Source: Agromyces sp. SYSU T00194 | GTDB lineage: Bacteria; Actinomycetota; Actinomycetes; Actinomycetales; Microbacteriaceae | Length of the DNA: 64,000 nucleotides | Direction: 5' to 3' | Assembly: GCF_040496035.1 (NCBI RefSeq) | Contig: NZ_JBEPJZ010000001.1 | Span: 1,116,001-1,180,000, forward strand | Shown: positions 8,253 through 17,681 of the stretch, piece by piece | Layout of the letters: each line of letters opens with the position of its first letter | Numbering within the stretch: position 1 is the first letter of the stretch | Notes under the pieces: generated by a model | The model's input: only the letters and a program-made list of their open reading frames with translations | Told to the model about the DNA's origin: nothing | The model's database searches: none | Translations under genes and position numbers: made by a program

Positions 8253-9695
8253 TCAGCCCGCGTCGCGGGCGGCCCACCAGGCGAGCAGGCGCTCGCGCGC
8301 CGCATCCGGCCCGATCGGCCCCTCGTCGAGCCGCAGCTCGAGCAGGAACCGGTACGCCTCGCCGACCTCGCGGCCCGGACGGATGCCGAGTGCGGCCTGG
8401 ATCTCGTTGCCGTCGAGCTCGGGGCGCACCGCAGCGAGCTCCTCCTCCTCCGCGAGCACGGCGATGCGCTCCTCGAGGTCGTCGTAGGCGAACCCGAGGC
8501 GGTCGGCCTTGCGGCGATTGCGGGTCGTGACGTCGGCGCGGGTGAGGATGTGCAGTCGCTCGAGCTGGTCGCCCGCGTCGCGCACGTAGCGCCGCACGGC
8601 CGAGTCGGTCCACGCGGCGTCGGCATAGCCGAAGAAGCGCAGGTGCAGCTCGATTAGCCGGCCCACCGCGGCGATCGTGTCGTTGTCGAACCGCAGGGCG
8701 CGCAGCCGCTTGCGGGCGAGCTTGGCGCCCACGACGTCGTGGTGGTGGAACGAGACCGCGCCGCCGGGCTCGAGGCGACGGGTCCTGGGCTTGCCGATGT
8801 CGTGGAGCAGCGCGGCGAGGCGCATCACGAGGTCGGGGGAGTCGAGGTTGCCGCGTGAGGCCTCGTAGTCGATCGCCTGGTCGAGCACCGTCAGCGAGTG
8901 CTCGTAGACGTCCTTGTGGTGGTGGTGCTCGTCCACCTCCAACCGCAGCGCGGGCACCTCCGGCAGCACCCGGTCGGCGAGCCCGGTGTCGACGAGCAGG
9001 CGGATGCCCGGCTGCGGCGCATCCGTCAGCAGCAGCTTCGTGAGCTCGTCGCGCACGCGCTCGGCGGAGATGCGCTCGATGGCCCCGGAGAGTTCGGCCA
9101 TGGCCGCGAGCGTGCCCGGTTCCACGTGAAACCCGAGCTGCGACGCGAATCGTGCCGCGCGCAGCATCCGCAGCGGGTCGTCGCCGAAGGAGCGCTCGGG
9201 TGGCGCGGGCGTGCGCAGCGTACGGGCGAGGAGGTCCTCGACACCGCCCGAGGGGTCGACGAGCTCGAGGCGGGGGAGGCGGAGCGCGAGCGCGTTGACC
9301 GTGAAGTCGCGCCGGGTGAGGTCCTCCTCGAGCGAGTCGCCGAAGACGACCTCGGGCTTGCGGCTCTCGCCGTCGTACGCGTCGGTGCGGTAGGTCGTGA
9401 TCTCGACCTGCTCGCCGGCGATCTTCGCGCCGATCGTGCCGAATCGGCGCCCGATGTCCCAGTGCGCCTGCGCGATGGGCGCGACGATCGCGAGGATCTC
9501 GTCCGGCGTGGCATCCGTCGTGAAGTCGAGGTCGTTGGTGCCGCGGTCGAGGAAGGCGTCGCGCACCGGACCGCCGACCAGTGCGAGCTCGTGCCCGGCG
9601 GCCTCGAAGGCACCGGCGAGGCGCGACACGGTCGGCGAGGCCGCCAGTTCGCCCAGCCGGGCGAGGGCCGCCGCGACACTCTGCATGGCCACCAT
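8253..9695 (-). CDS. cca: CCA-adding tRNA nucleotidyltransferase
   Basis: The 480-residue enzyme adds or repairs the 3' CCA of tRNA. The N-terminal head has GHELALVGGPVRDAFLDRG and the metal-binding NDLDFTTDATPDE pair of Asp residues. The neck and head continue with RRDFTVNALAL and DPLRMLRAARFAS. A C-terminal HD domain (MRLAALLHDIGKP, HHHDVVGAKL) follows, the usual actinobacterial class II layout. ATG 9695 and 9686 are both possible starts and neither has a clear ribosome site. The gene is divergent from the DUF6049 gene 90 bases away and contains a one-mismatch parS site. Confidence 0.93.
   Translation of the reverse strand: MVAMQSVAAALARLGELAASPTVSRLAGAFEAAGHELALVGGPVRDAFLDRGTNDLDFTTDATPDEILAIVAPIAQAHWDIGRRFGTIGAKIAGEQVEITTYRTDAYDGESRKPEVVFGDSLEEDLTRRDFTVNALALRLPRLELVDPSGGVEDLLARTLRTPAPPERSFGDDPLRMLRAARFASQLGFHVEPGTLAAMAELSGAIERISAERVRDELTKLLLTDAPQPGIRLLVDTGLADRVLPEVPALRLEVDEHHHHKDVYEHSLTVLDQAIDYEASRGNLDSPDLVMRLAALLHDIGKPRTRRLEPGGAVSFHHHDVVGAKLARKRLRALRFDNDTIAAVGRLIELHLRFFGYADAAWTDSAVRRYVRDAGDQLERLHILTRADVTTRNRRKADRLGFAYDDLEERIAVLAEEEELAAVRPELDGNEIQAALGIRPGREVGEAYRFLLELRLDEGPIGPDAARERLLAWWAARDAG
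9119..9132. other. parS-like site inside cca (one mismatch)
   Basis: GTTCCACGTGAAAC differs at one position from the 14-bp parS core GTTTCACGTGAAAC. It lies in the cca coding sequence, about 17.8 kb from dnaA. The same variant occurs inside parA at 19551. Confidence 0.5.
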
Positions 9696-9784
9696 CGTAC
9701 GGCGCTGCGCGGGCGTCGATCGTGCACGGGTGCGACCCCCACCGCGCACGTGGCGGTCGGCGACGACACCGTAGAATCTCGTGC

Positions 9785-12037
9785 ATGGCGGCCGAGGCGA
9801 TTCCCGTGCGACGCCCGCGCCGACTCCTCGCCGCGGTCGCCGCAGGCGCAACGGCCGCCGGGTTCCTGCTCGGCGCCCCGGCGTCCGTTCCCGCCGCCGC
9901 TGCGGAGCTCGACGGGCTCACCCTCGTCGTGGCACCCACCGATGCCCCCGTGATCACGGACGTGTCGGACACCACCTCGTTCACGGTCGAGACCGGCAAC
10001 GCCACCGGCCGCTTCCTGACCGACGTCGACATCGTGGTGGGCCTCGCCGGACGCGCACTCGGCTCGACCGACGCCCTCGCCGACTGGACCGCCGGCACCG
10101 ACTCGGCGCCGAGCGGCACCGAGCTCGCGCGCGAGACGCTGTCGGCGGTGCCCAACGGCAGCACCCTCACCACCCGCATCGAGGTGGACACCGGGGACCT
10201 CGCGCAGGACGCGACCGCCGCGCTGCCCCTCTTCGTCGCACTCGAGGACGACGGCGAGACCATCGCGTGGTCGACCGGCGTCGCCGTGTGGAGCGCGGGC
10301 GACGACATCGGGTCGGTCTCGCTCGCCGTGGCGGCGCCGATCACCGTGCCCGGGCAGGACGAGGGCCTCTACCCGGCCGAGCTGCTCGAGGGGTGGACGA
10401 GCCCGCAGGGCATCCTCACCCGACGGCTCGACGCGCTCGCGGACACGCCCGTGGCACTGGCGATCGACCCGGCGATCATCGCCTCCATCCGGGTGCTCGG
10501 CGCGGATGCCCCCGAGAGCGCGCTCGCCTGGCTCGACCGGCTCGGCACGGTGACGAACGAGACGTTCCCCCTCGCGTACGCCGATGCCGACCTCGCTGCG
10601 CAGGCGCAGGCCGGGCTGGACGCGCCGCTCCAGCCGACGACGTTCGACGACGTCGCCGACCCGGAGGACCTCGTCGTCCCGAGCGCCGAGCCGGAGGCAA
10701 CCGACCTCCCCGCCTCGCCCGACGCGACCCCCGCGCCGACGACGGAGCCGGGCGCCGACGAGGTCGAGGCGCCCGTGCCGGGCGTGCTCGACTTCGCCTA
10801 CACGCGCACGGACATCGCCTGGCCGGCCGACGACACCCTCGCCGACGGCGACCTCGCCTTCCTCGACGAGGCCGGCCTCACCACCGCGATCGTCGCGGGG
10901 ACCAACGTCGAAGCCGTCACCGGTGCCGCGCGCGACGCCGCGGCAACCATCGGCGGCGCGACGGCGGTCGTCTCCGACATCGAGGTCACCGACGCCCTCC
11001 GAGCCGCCGAGGCGGCCACGACCACGACGGAGTGGGCGGCGGCGAACGCCGACCTCGCGGCGTCGCTGGCCCTGATCGCCGCGGACGGCGGCTCGTCCGG
11101 GCGCACGCTCCTCGCGACGTTCGCCCGCACGCAGCCGGTCTCGACCGAACGCGTCGCCGGGGCGATCGAGACGATCGGCGGGCTCCCCTGGACCGAGGCC
11201 GCCTCGCTGTCGCAGGCCATCGGCGCCCCGCCGACCTCGCGAGCACTGCGTTCGTCCCCCGAGGCCGACGATCGCATCGCCCGGATCCGCACGATGGTCG
11301 AGTACGACGGGGAGCTCGCCGAGTTCTCGACGATCCTCGACGAGCCCGAGCAGCTGACCGCCGCGTACCGGCGCGACCTGCTCGCGGTGCTCGGCGCCTC
11401 CTGGGTGTCCGACACCACCGGATGGGACAGCACCTCGTCCGCGTTCGTGAGCGGCACCCGCGAGGTGCTGGACGCCGTGAGCATCGTGCCGAGCAGCGAG
11501 TTCACCGTCATCTCGCGTGAGTCCGGCATCCTCGTCACCGTGCAGAACGACCTGCCCTACCCGGTGAACGTCGTGATCACGGTCGACCCCTCGAACGGGC
11601 GCCTCCTCGTCGAGGGGCCCGTCGAGACGACCATCGAGCCCGACTCCCGCGGCACGACGACCGTGCCCGTCCAGGCCGGTGTGGGCAACGGGGCCGTCGC
11701 ACTCCTGGTCTCGCTCGAGTCGCCGGCGGGCGTCCCGGTCGGGAACACCGTGCGATTCGGCGCGAACGTGCAGGCCGACTGGGAGGGCATCGGGGCCGCG
11801 GTCATGGGCGCCGCCCTGGCGATCCTCTTCGGCCTCGGCATCTGGCGCATCATCCGTCGGCGCCGGCAGGAGCGAGCCGACGAGGCCTCGCCCGCGGAGG
11901 CGGACGGGGACGACGCCACGGACGACCACGGCGACGATGCGGACTCGGAGGAGCACCGCTCCGATCGCGCGGACGCCGACGAGCAGGACGCCACGAGCGG
12001 CGCCGGTGAGCACGAGGAGCCGAATGGCGGGCGGTGA
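9785..12037 (+). CDS. DUF6049-family secreted/anchored protein
   Basis: The 750-residue envelope protein has an N-terminal signal peptide (RRLLAAVAAGATAAGFLLGA, then PAAAAE), a long extracellular region with a Pro/Thr/Glu-rich linker near residues 300-325, and a C-terminal membrane anchor (VMGAALAILFGLGIWRII) with a charged, acidic cytoplasmic tail. It sits immediately before murJ, overlapping it by 14 bases, matching the actinobacterial pairing of a large DUF6049 protein with the lipid II flippase. A role in MurJ-linked peptidoglycan assembly is inferred from that conserved neighbourhood. Confidence 0.85.
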   Translation: MAAEAIPVRRPRRLLAAVAAGATAAGFLLGAPASVPAAAAELDGLTLVVAPTDAPVITDVSDTTSFTVETGNATGRFLTDVDIVVGLAGRALGSTDALADWTAGTDSAPSGTELARETLSAVPNGSTLTTRIEVDTGDLAQDATAALPLFVALEDDGETIAWSTGVAVWSAGDDIGSVSLAVAAPITVPGQDEGLYPAELLEGWTSPQGILTRRLDALADTPVALAIDPAIIASIRVLGADAPESALAWLDRLGTVTNETFPLAYADADLAAQAQAGLDAPLQPTTFDDVADPEDLVVPSAEPEATDLPASPDATPAPTTEPGADEVEAPVPGVLDFAYTRTDIAWPADDTLADGDLAFLDEAGLTTAIVAGTNVEAVTGAARDAAATIGGATAVVSDIEVTDALRAAEAATTTTEWAAANADLAASLALIAADGGSSGRTLLATFARTQPVSTERVAGAIETIGGLPWTEAASLSQAIGAPPTSRALRSSPEADDRIARIRTMVEYDGELAEFSTILDEPEQLTAAYRRDLLAVLGASWVSDTTGWDSTSSAFVSGTREVLDAVSIVPSSEFTVISRESGILVTVQNDLPYPVNVVITVDPSNGRLLVEGPVETTIEPDSRGTTTVPVQAGVGNGAVALLVSLESPAGVPVGNTVRFGANVQADWEGIGAAVMGAALAILFGLGIWRIIRRRRQERADEASPAEADGDDATDDHGDDADSEEHRSDRADADEQDATSGAGEHEEPNGGR

Positions 12038-13646
12038 CATCGGGCGCGCGAGCGTCTTCCTGGCGTCGGGGACCATCGTCTCGCGCCTCCTCGGGTTCGT
12101 GCGGTCGATCGTGCTCGCGGCGGCGATCGGCCTGGTCGGCTCCGCGAGCGCCGACGCGTTCGCGGTGGCGAACCAGCTGCCGAACACCGTCTACACGATC
12201 GTCGCGGGCGGCGTGCTCACCGCCGTGCTGGTGCCGCAGATCGTGCGCGCGGGGATGCAGCAGGACGGCGGCGCTGCCTACATCAACAAGCTCCTCACGA
12301 TCGCGCTCGTCATCCTCGGTGCGGCGACCCTGGTCGCCACCCTCGCGGCGCCGCTCCTCACGCTGCTGTACGGCACGCAACTCGACCCGGACACCCTGGC
12401 GCTGGCCACCGCCTTCGCCTGGTGGTGCCTCCCGCAGATCTTCTTCTACGGGCTCTACACGCTGCTCGGCGAGGTGCTGAACGCCCGCAAGAGCTTCGGG
12501 CCGTACACCTGGTCGCCGGTCCTGAACAACGTCGTGGCCCTCGCGGGCCTCGCCGCGCTCATGATCGTCTATGGCGCCGACCCCGACGGCACCCGCGACC
12601 CCAGCGCCTGGACGCCCGACATGATCGCGGTCCTCGGCGGCACCGCGACGCTCGGCGTGGCCGCGCAGGCGCTGGTGCTGTTCTGGTTCTGGCGCCGCAT
12701 CGGCCTGCGCTACCGCCCCGACTTCCGGTGGCGCGGCGTCGGCCTCGGCGACGCGGGCCGCATGGCGAGCTGGACGTTCGGGATGCTGCTGCTCACGACG
12801 TTCGCCGGCATCGTGCAGACGAACGTCGCGGGCATCGCGTCGGACTCGGCCGCATCGGTGGCGACGCTCGCGCCCGCCTGGCTCATCTTCATGCTGCCGC
12901 ACTCGGTCATCGCCGTCTCGATCGGCACGGCCTACTTCACCCGCATGAGCGAGCACGCGGCGGCGGGCGACACGGTGCGCCTGCGGGACGACATCGGCAG
13001 CGCGATCCGCGGGGTCGGCCTGCTGATGGTGGTGTCGGCCGCGATCATGATCGTGTGCGCCTACCCGATGGCGGCGGTGTTCGCGCCGGGGAACTTCGCC
13101 AGCGTGTCCGCGTTCGGCAACGTGATCATCGGCTACCTCATCGGCCTGGTGCCGTTCAGCACCCTGTTCCTCGTGCAGCGGTCGTTCTACGCGCTGGGCG
13201 ACACCCGCACGCCCTTCTTCTTCACGCTCTTCCAGGTCGTGTTCTTCGTCGGGCTGGCGCTCGCGTGCGCCGCGCTCCCGGTCGACCTGATCGCCGTCGG
13301 CATCGCGGTGTCGACCTCGGTCGCAGGCACCGCGCAACTCGGGCTCGCGCTCATCCTCCTGCGCCGACGGTTGGGCCTGCTCGGGTTCCGTGCGGTCATC
13401 ATCAGCTTCATCCGCGACGCGGTCGCCGTCGTGGCGCCGATGCTCCTCGGCGTCGTGCTGCTGATCGTGCTGGGCGGCACCATGGCGGGCGGCTTCGCGG
13501 TCGACACCCGGCTCGGCGCGATCGTGTCGATGCTGGTGATCGGCGCGGCGATGGGACTGCTCTACGTCGGCGGGCTGTGGGTGCTCCGGTCGCCGGAGCT
13601 GCGCACCTTCACGGCGCCCGTCGTGGCGCGACTCCGCCGCCGCTGA
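12024..13646 (+). CDS. murJ: lipid II flippase MurJ
   Basis: The 540-residue MOP-superfamily transporter has about 14 membrane segments and translocates lipid II. It begins MAGGDIGRASVFLASGTIVS, followed by RLLGFVRSIVLAAAIG and DAFAVANQLPNTVY, the hallmark MviN/MurJ N-terminus with its functionally important Arg residues. The C-terminal pseudokinase and extracellular extension seen in mycobacterial MviN is absent. The start overlaps the preceding DUF6049 gene, indicating co-transcription. Confidence 0.95.
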   Translation: MAGGDIGRASVFLASGTIVSRLLGFVRSIVLAAAIGLVGSASADAFAVANQLPNTVYTIVAGGVLTAVLVPQIVRAGMQQDGGAAYINKLLTIALVILGAATLVATLAAPLLTLLYGTQLDPDTLALATAFAWWCLPQIFFYGLYTLLGEVLNARKSFGPYTWSPVLNNVVALAGLAALMIVYGADPDGTRDPSAWTPDMIAVLGGTATLGVAAQALVLFWFWRRIGLRYRPDFRWRGVGLGDAGRMASWTFGMLLLTTFAGIVQTNVAGIASDSAASVATLAPAWLIFMLPHSVIAVSIGTAYFTRMSEHAAAGDTVRLRDDIGSAIRGVGLLMVVSAAIMIVCAYPMAAVFAPGNFASVSAFGNVIIGYLIGLVPFSTLFLVQRSFYALGDTRTPFFFTLFQVVFFVGLALACAALPVDLIAVGIAVSTSVAGTAQLGLALILLRRRLGLLGFRAVIISFIRDAVAVVAPMLLGVVLLIVLGGTMAGGFAVDTRLGAIVSMLVIGAAMGLLYVGGLWVLRSPELRTFTAPVVARLRRR

Positions 13647-13779
13647 GCCCTCGTGACGCACCGTCGTCACGTTCACCCGCCGTACAGCGGGCAGGAATAC
13701 CCTGCACCTACACTGTGTTGACGGTGGAGCGGCCGGACTCCCGGCCGCGAGCAACGCCAGAACGACCACGAGGAGCAAC

Positions 13780-14748
13780 GTGCGCGACGTCATCATCATC
13801 GGCTCCGGCCCCGCCGGATTCACCGCGGCCATCTACGCCGCGCGCGCCGAACTGCGTCCCATGCTCGTCGCGAGCTCGGTGGAGGTCGGCGGCGAGCTGA
13901 TGAACACCACCGAGGTCGAGAACTTCCCCGGCTTCCCCGAGGGCATCATGGGCCCGGAGCTGATGGGCAGGATGCAGGCGCAGGCGGAGCGCTTCGGCAC
14001 CGAGGTCGTCTACGACGACGTCGTGAAGCTCGAGCTCGACGGCGACGTCAAGCGCGTCACGCTCGGCGGCGGCGAGGTGCACGAGGCCCGCACCGTGATC
14101 TACGCCACCGGCTCGGCGTACCGCAAGCTCGGCCTGCCCGAGGAGGATCGCCTCTCGGGGCACGGCCTGTCCTGGTGCGCGACCTGCGACGGCTTCTTCT
14201 TCAAGGAGAAGGCGATCGCCGTCGTCGGCGGCGGAGACTCGGCGATGGAGGAGGCGACCTTCCTCACGCGCTTCGCGTCGAAGGTCTACGTCATCCACCG
14301 CCGCGAGGAGCTCCGCGCGTCGAAGATCATGCAGCAGCGGGCGTTCGACGACCCGAAGATCGAGTTCGTCTGGAACGCCGAGATCGCCGCCATCCACGGC
14401 ACCGACGCGGTCACCGGCGTCACGCTGCGCGACACGGTCACCGGCGACGAGCGCGGCCTCGACCTCGACGGCCTGTTCGTCGCGATCGGCAACGACCCGC
14501 GCGTGCACCTGGTGCACGGACAGCTCGACCTCACCACCGAGGGCACCGTCGCCGTCCAGGGTCGCTCGTCGAAGACGTCGCTGCCCGGCGTGTTCGCCGC
14601 GGGCGACGTGCTCGACCCGACCTACCGGCAGGCCGTCACGGCGGCGGGCTCCGGCACCGTCGCGGCCCTTGACGCCGAGCACTACCTCGCCGCCCTCGCC
14701 GACGCGGAGGCCGGCACCCCCGAGACGGAATTCGCCGTCGCGAACTGA
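13780..14748 (+). CDS. trxB: thioredoxin reductase
   Basis: The 322-residue NADPH-dependent flavoprotein reduces thioredoxin. The FAD motif VIIIGSGPAGFTAAIYAARA lies at the N-terminus. The redox CxxC is in SWCATCDGFFFK, followed by the NADPH motif VVGGGDSAMEEA, and the second FAD motif is GVFAAGDVLDPTYRQAVTAA. The GTG start at 13780 has an AGGAG site. trxA follows after a 52-base gap, so the two form a transcription unit. Confidence 0.97.
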   Translation: MRDVIIIGSGPAGFTAAIYAARAELRPMLVASSVEVGGELMNTTEVENFPGFPEGIMGPELMGRMQAQAERFGTEVVYDDVVKLELDGDVKRVTLGGGEVHEARTVIYATGSAYRKLGLPEEDRLSGHGLSWCATCDGFFFKEKAIAVVGGGDSAMEEATFLTRFASKVYVIHRREELRASKIMQQRAFDDPKIEFVWNAEIAAIHGTDAVTGVTLRDTVTGDERGLDLDGLFVAIGNDPRVHLVHGQLDLTTEGTVAVQGRSSKTSLPGVFAAGDVLDPTYRQAVTAAGSGTVAALDAEHYLAALADAEAGTPETEFAVAN

Positions 14749-14800
14749 CCTCGGCCCGGGGCATCCGCCCCGCCGACACCCCACCGAAGGAGATTCCCCC

Positions 14801-15124
14801 ATGACCGCACGCGCCGTCGACCAGTCGACCTTCGAGCAGGAGGTCCTCAACAACTCCAAGACCGTCATGGTCGACTTCTGGGCGGAGTGGTGCGGTCCGT
14901 GCCGCGCCGTCAGCCCCATCCTCGACCAGATCGCCACCGAGCACTCCGACAAGCTCGACATCGTCAAGCTCAACGTCGACGAGAACCCGCACCTGGCGAT
15001 GAAGTACCAGATCACGTCCATCCCCGCGATGAAGGTCTTCCAGGAGGGCGAGGTCGTCAAGACCGTCATCGGCGCCAAGCCGAAGCCCGCCCTCGAGGCC
15101 GACCTCGCCGCCTACCTCGCGTAG
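14801..15124 (+). CDS. trxA: thioredoxin
   Basis: The 107-residue protein has a standard thioredoxin fold with active site FWAEWCGPCRAVSPIL, the conserved Asp in VMVDFWAEW, and the cis-Pro loop in ITSIPAMKVF. It lies directly downstream of trxB, with a GAAGGAGA ribosome site before ATG 14801 and a strong hairpin just after the stop. Confidence 0.97.
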   Translation: MTARAVDQSTFEQEVLNNSKTVMVDFWAEWCGPCRAVSPILDQIATEHSDKLDIVKLNVDENPHLAMKYQITSIPAMKVFQEGEVVKTVIGAKPKPALEADLAAYLA

Positions 15125-15134
15125 CCGGCCCGTT

Positions 15135-15180
15135 CGCGAACCCACGACCCGCCCGGCACCAGCCGGGCGGGTCGTTCGCG
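15135..15180 (+). terminator. trxB-trxA terminator
   Basis: A perfect 14-bp stem, ACGACCCGCCCGGC (15144-15157) with GCCGGGCGGGTCGT (15162-15175), has a 4-base loop. It is flanked by a further CGCGAA/TTCGCG pairing and begins just past the trxA stop. Confidence 0.85.
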
Positions 15181-15276
15181 TTTCGGGCGCGGTCGATGCC
15201 ACCGGTCGGCGATCGGCCGTGTCATCCGCCGTCCGGCCCGCAATACGATGAACACGACGACAGGAACGGAACGACA

Positions 15277-16599
15277 GTGACTCCCGAGGGCCTCCCGCAG
15301 CGCACCGGCAACAACCTCGACCCGTGGTACCACCACTACGCGGCCCGAGCCGCCGGGCTGAGCGCCTCCGAGGTGCGCGCCCTCTTCGCCGTCGCCTCCC
15401 GACCCGAGGTCGTCTCGCTGGCGGGCGGCATGCCGTTCGTCTCGGCACTGCCCGACGAGTTCGTGATGGGGTCGCTCGAACGCGTGATGCGCGAGCGCGG
15501 CCCGGTCGCGCTGCAGTACGGCTCCGGCCAGGGCACCGAGCAGATCCGCGAGCACATCCTCGAGATCATGGCGATCGAGGGGATCGAGGCCACGCTCGAC
15601 AACCTGGTCGTCACCACCGGCTCGCAGCAGGCGCTCGATCTCGTCGCCAAGCTGTTCCTCGACCCCGGTGACGTGGTGCTCGCCGAAGCGCCGAGCTACG
15701 TCGGCGCTCTCGGGGTCTTCCGTTCGTACGAGGCGGAGACCGTGCACATCGCGATGGACGAGCACGGGCTCGTCCCCGCTGCGCTGCAGGAGACGATCGA
15801 ACGCCTACACGCCGCGGGCCGGCGGATCAAGCTGCTCTACACGATCCCGAACTTCCAGAACCCCGCCGGCGTCACGATGTCCGCCGAGCGCCGGGCCGAG
15901 GTACTGGCCATCTGCCGCGCGAACGGCGTGCTGGTGGTCGAGGACAACCCGTACGGGCTGCTCTGGTTCGATGAGCCGGCGCCGAACGCCATCCGCTCCC
16001 TCGACGAGGACGGCGTCATCTACCTGGGGTCGTTCTCGAAGACGCTCGCTCCCGGATTCCGCGTGGGCTGGGCGCTCGCACCGCACGCGATCCGGGAGAA
16101 GCTCATCCTCGCGAACGAGTCGGCCATCCTGTCGCCCAGCGTCTTCAGCCAGCTCGTCATCGCCGAGTACCTCGAACAGGTCGACTGGCGCACCCAGATC
16201 GACACCTTCCGCGGGCTCTACAAGGAGCGGAAGGAGGCGATGCTCGAGGCGCTCGAGGATCACCTGCCCGAGCTGCGGTGGACCAACCCGAACGGCGGGT
16301 TCTTCGTCTGGGTCGACCTGCCGCCCGAGCTCGACTCGAAGGCGATGCTGCCCCGCGCGGTGCGCGAGCTGGTCGCGTACACGCCGGGCACCGCGTTCTT
16401 CGACGACGGGGGAGGACGGCACAACATCCGGCTGTCGTTCTGCTATCCCACGTCGGAGAGCATCCGGCTCGGCGTGCGTCGCCTCGCCAACGTCGTGGGC
16501 GGCGAGCTCGACCTGCTGACGACCTTCGCGGGCACGGGATCGCTGCAACTCGACGACCGCGTGCGCCGCACCACGACCCCGCCGTCAAACCTCGCGTGA
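15277..16599 (+). CDS. PLP-dependent class I/II aminotransferase
   Basis: The 440-residue fold-type I enzyme resembles 2-aminoadipate/multi-substrate aminotransferases (the MocR-like clade without the DNA-binding domain). Visible motifs are VVSLAGGMPFVSALP, LVVTTGSQQALDLV, TIPNFQNPAGVTMS, VVEDNPYGLLWFD and the Schiff-base Lys in YLGSFSKTLAPGFRVGW. The substrate is not assignable. The GTG start at 15277 follows a GAACGGAACGA stretch. Its stop abuts the D-Ala-D-Ala-ligase-like gene with a possible GTGA overlap. Confidence 0.88.
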   Translation: MTPEGLPQRTGNNLDPWYHHYAARAAGLSASEVRALFAVASRPEVVSLAGGMPFVSALPDEFVMGSLERVMRERGPVALQYGSGQGTEQIREHILEIMAIEGIEATLDNLVVTTGSQQALDLVAKLFLDPGDVVLAEAPSYVGALGVFRSYEAETVHIAMDEHGLVPAALQETIERLHAAGRRIKLLYTIPNFQNPAGVTMSAERRAEVLAICRANGVLVVEDNPYGLLWFDEPAPNAIRSLDEDGVIYLGSFSKTLAPGFRVGWALAPHAIREKLILANESAILSPSVFSQLVIAEYLEQVDWRTQIDTFRGLYKERKEAMLEALEDHLPELRWTNPNGGFFVWVDLPPELDSKAMLPRAVRELVAYTPGTAFFDDGGGRHNIRLSFCYPTSESIRLGVRRLANVVGGELDLLTTFAGTGSLQLDDRVRRTTTPPSNLA

Positions 16600-16622
16600 G
16601 TGAACCGGAGAACCCTCGAACC

Positions 16623-17585
16623 ATGGCAGACGCACCCGCACTCGACATCGTCGTCCTCGCCGGCGGCATCTCCCACGAACGCGACGTGTCGCTCCGTTCC
16701 GGACGACGTGTCGCGGACGGACTGACCTCCGAGGGACATCGCGTGACGCTGCGGGAACCGGATGCCACCCTGCTCCCGTTCCTCGAGTCGCACCGCCCCG
16801 ACGTGGTGTGGCCCGCACTGCACGGCGCGAGCGGTGAGGACGGCGCACTCCGCGGACTCCTCGATGCACTCGCCCTGCCCTACGTCGGCGCGCGCTCGAA
16901 CGCGTCCGGACTCGCGTGGCAGAAGCCCGTCGCCAAGACGGTCGTGCAATCGGCCGGGATCGCGACCCCGGACTGGATCACCGTGACGCGTGATGCGTTC
17001 CGTGAGCTCGGTGCGACGAGCGTGCTCGATGCGATCCTGCACCGGCTCGACACGCCGGTGGTCGTCAAGCCCGCCTCCGGAGGCTCGGCGCAGGGGGTCT
17101 CGCTGGTCGACGACCGGGGCGGCCTGCCGCGCGCACTGGTCGACGCGTTCACCTACTCCGAACTCGCCGTCGTGGAGCGCCGGGTGCGCGGTACCGAGGT
17201 CTCGGTCGGGGTGATCGACACGGGAGACGGCCCGGTCGCGCTGCCGCTGGTCGAGATCGAGCCGATCTCGGGCGACTACAGCTTCGAGGCCAGGTACAAC
17301 GCGGGGGAGACCGTGTTCTACGCGCCGGCGCGCCTCGACGAGGCGCTGTCGGCGACGGTCGCCGACGCGGGCCTCGCGGCGCACGCCGTGCTTGGCCTGC
17401 GCCACATCTCCCGGGTCGACTTCATCGTCGACGATGCCGGCACGCCGTGGTTCCTCGAGGCGAACGTGCTTCCCGGACTCACCGAGACCTCGCTCGTGCC
17501 CCAGGCGATCGAGGCGGCCGGGCTCCGACCGGGACGGGTGTACGCGGACCTCGCCCGCACGGCGATCGCCGACGGCACCGACTGA
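16623..17585 (+). CDS. D-alanine-D-alanine ligase family ATP-grasp protein
   Basis: The 320-residue ATP-grasp enzyme has the family's N-terminal IVVLAGGISHERDVSLRSGR. It then shows PALHGASGEDGALRGLLDAL and LPYVGARSNASGLAWQKPVA, a Lys-containing VVVKPASGGSAQGVSLV nucleotide loop, and HISRVDFIVD...WFLEANVLPGLTETSLVP with the metal-binding acidic residues. It probably forms D-Ala-D-Ala for peptidoglycan, or a related dipeptide; whether it is the main Ddl is unclear. An alternative GTG start at 16596 overlaps the aminotransferase stop and would add nine residues. Confidence 0.82.
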   Translation: MADAPALDIVVLAGGISHERDVSLRSGRRVADGLTSEGHRVTLREPDATLLPFLESHRPDVVWPALHGASGEDGALRGLLDALALPYVGARSNASGLAWQKPVAKTVVQSAGIATPDWITVTRDAFRELGATSVLDAILHRLDTPVVVKPASGGSAQGVSLVDDRGGLPRALVDAFTYSELAVVERRVRGTEVSVGVIDTGDGPVALPLVEIEPISGDYSFEARYNAGETVFYAPARLDEALSATVADAGLAAHAVLGLRHISRVDFIVDDAGTPWFLEANVLPGLTETSLVPQAIEAAGLRPGRVYADLARTAIADGTD

Positions 17586-17602
17586 TCCCGAACGGGGCAT
17601 GT

Positions 17603-17624
17603 CCGACGGTGCATACACCGTCGG
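17603..17624. terminator. hairpin between convergent ddl-like gene and parB
   Basis: A perfect 9-bp stem, CCGACGGTG with CACCGTCGG, has a CATA loop and lies in the 81-base gap between the convergent genes. It can serve both strands. Confidence 0.65.
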
Positions 17625-17651
17625 GGTGTGCGCCGGGCGAATCGCGACGGT

Positions 17652-17681
17652 CTAGTTGGCTGCGCTCTAGTTGGCTGCGCT
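17652..17681. repeat. 15-bp tandem duplication of the parB 3' end
   Basis: CTAGTTGGCTGCGCT occurs twice back to back (17652-17666 and 17667-17681). The right copy encodes the last four residues (SAAN) plus the stop of ParB; the left copy repeats them, stop included, just beyond the gene. Confidence 0.9.

Noticed and set aside
9026..12187. 1053-residue minus-strand frame opposite DUF6049
   Set aside because: Shadow frame; DUF6049 on the plus strand has signal peptide, anchor and conserved neighbour murJ.
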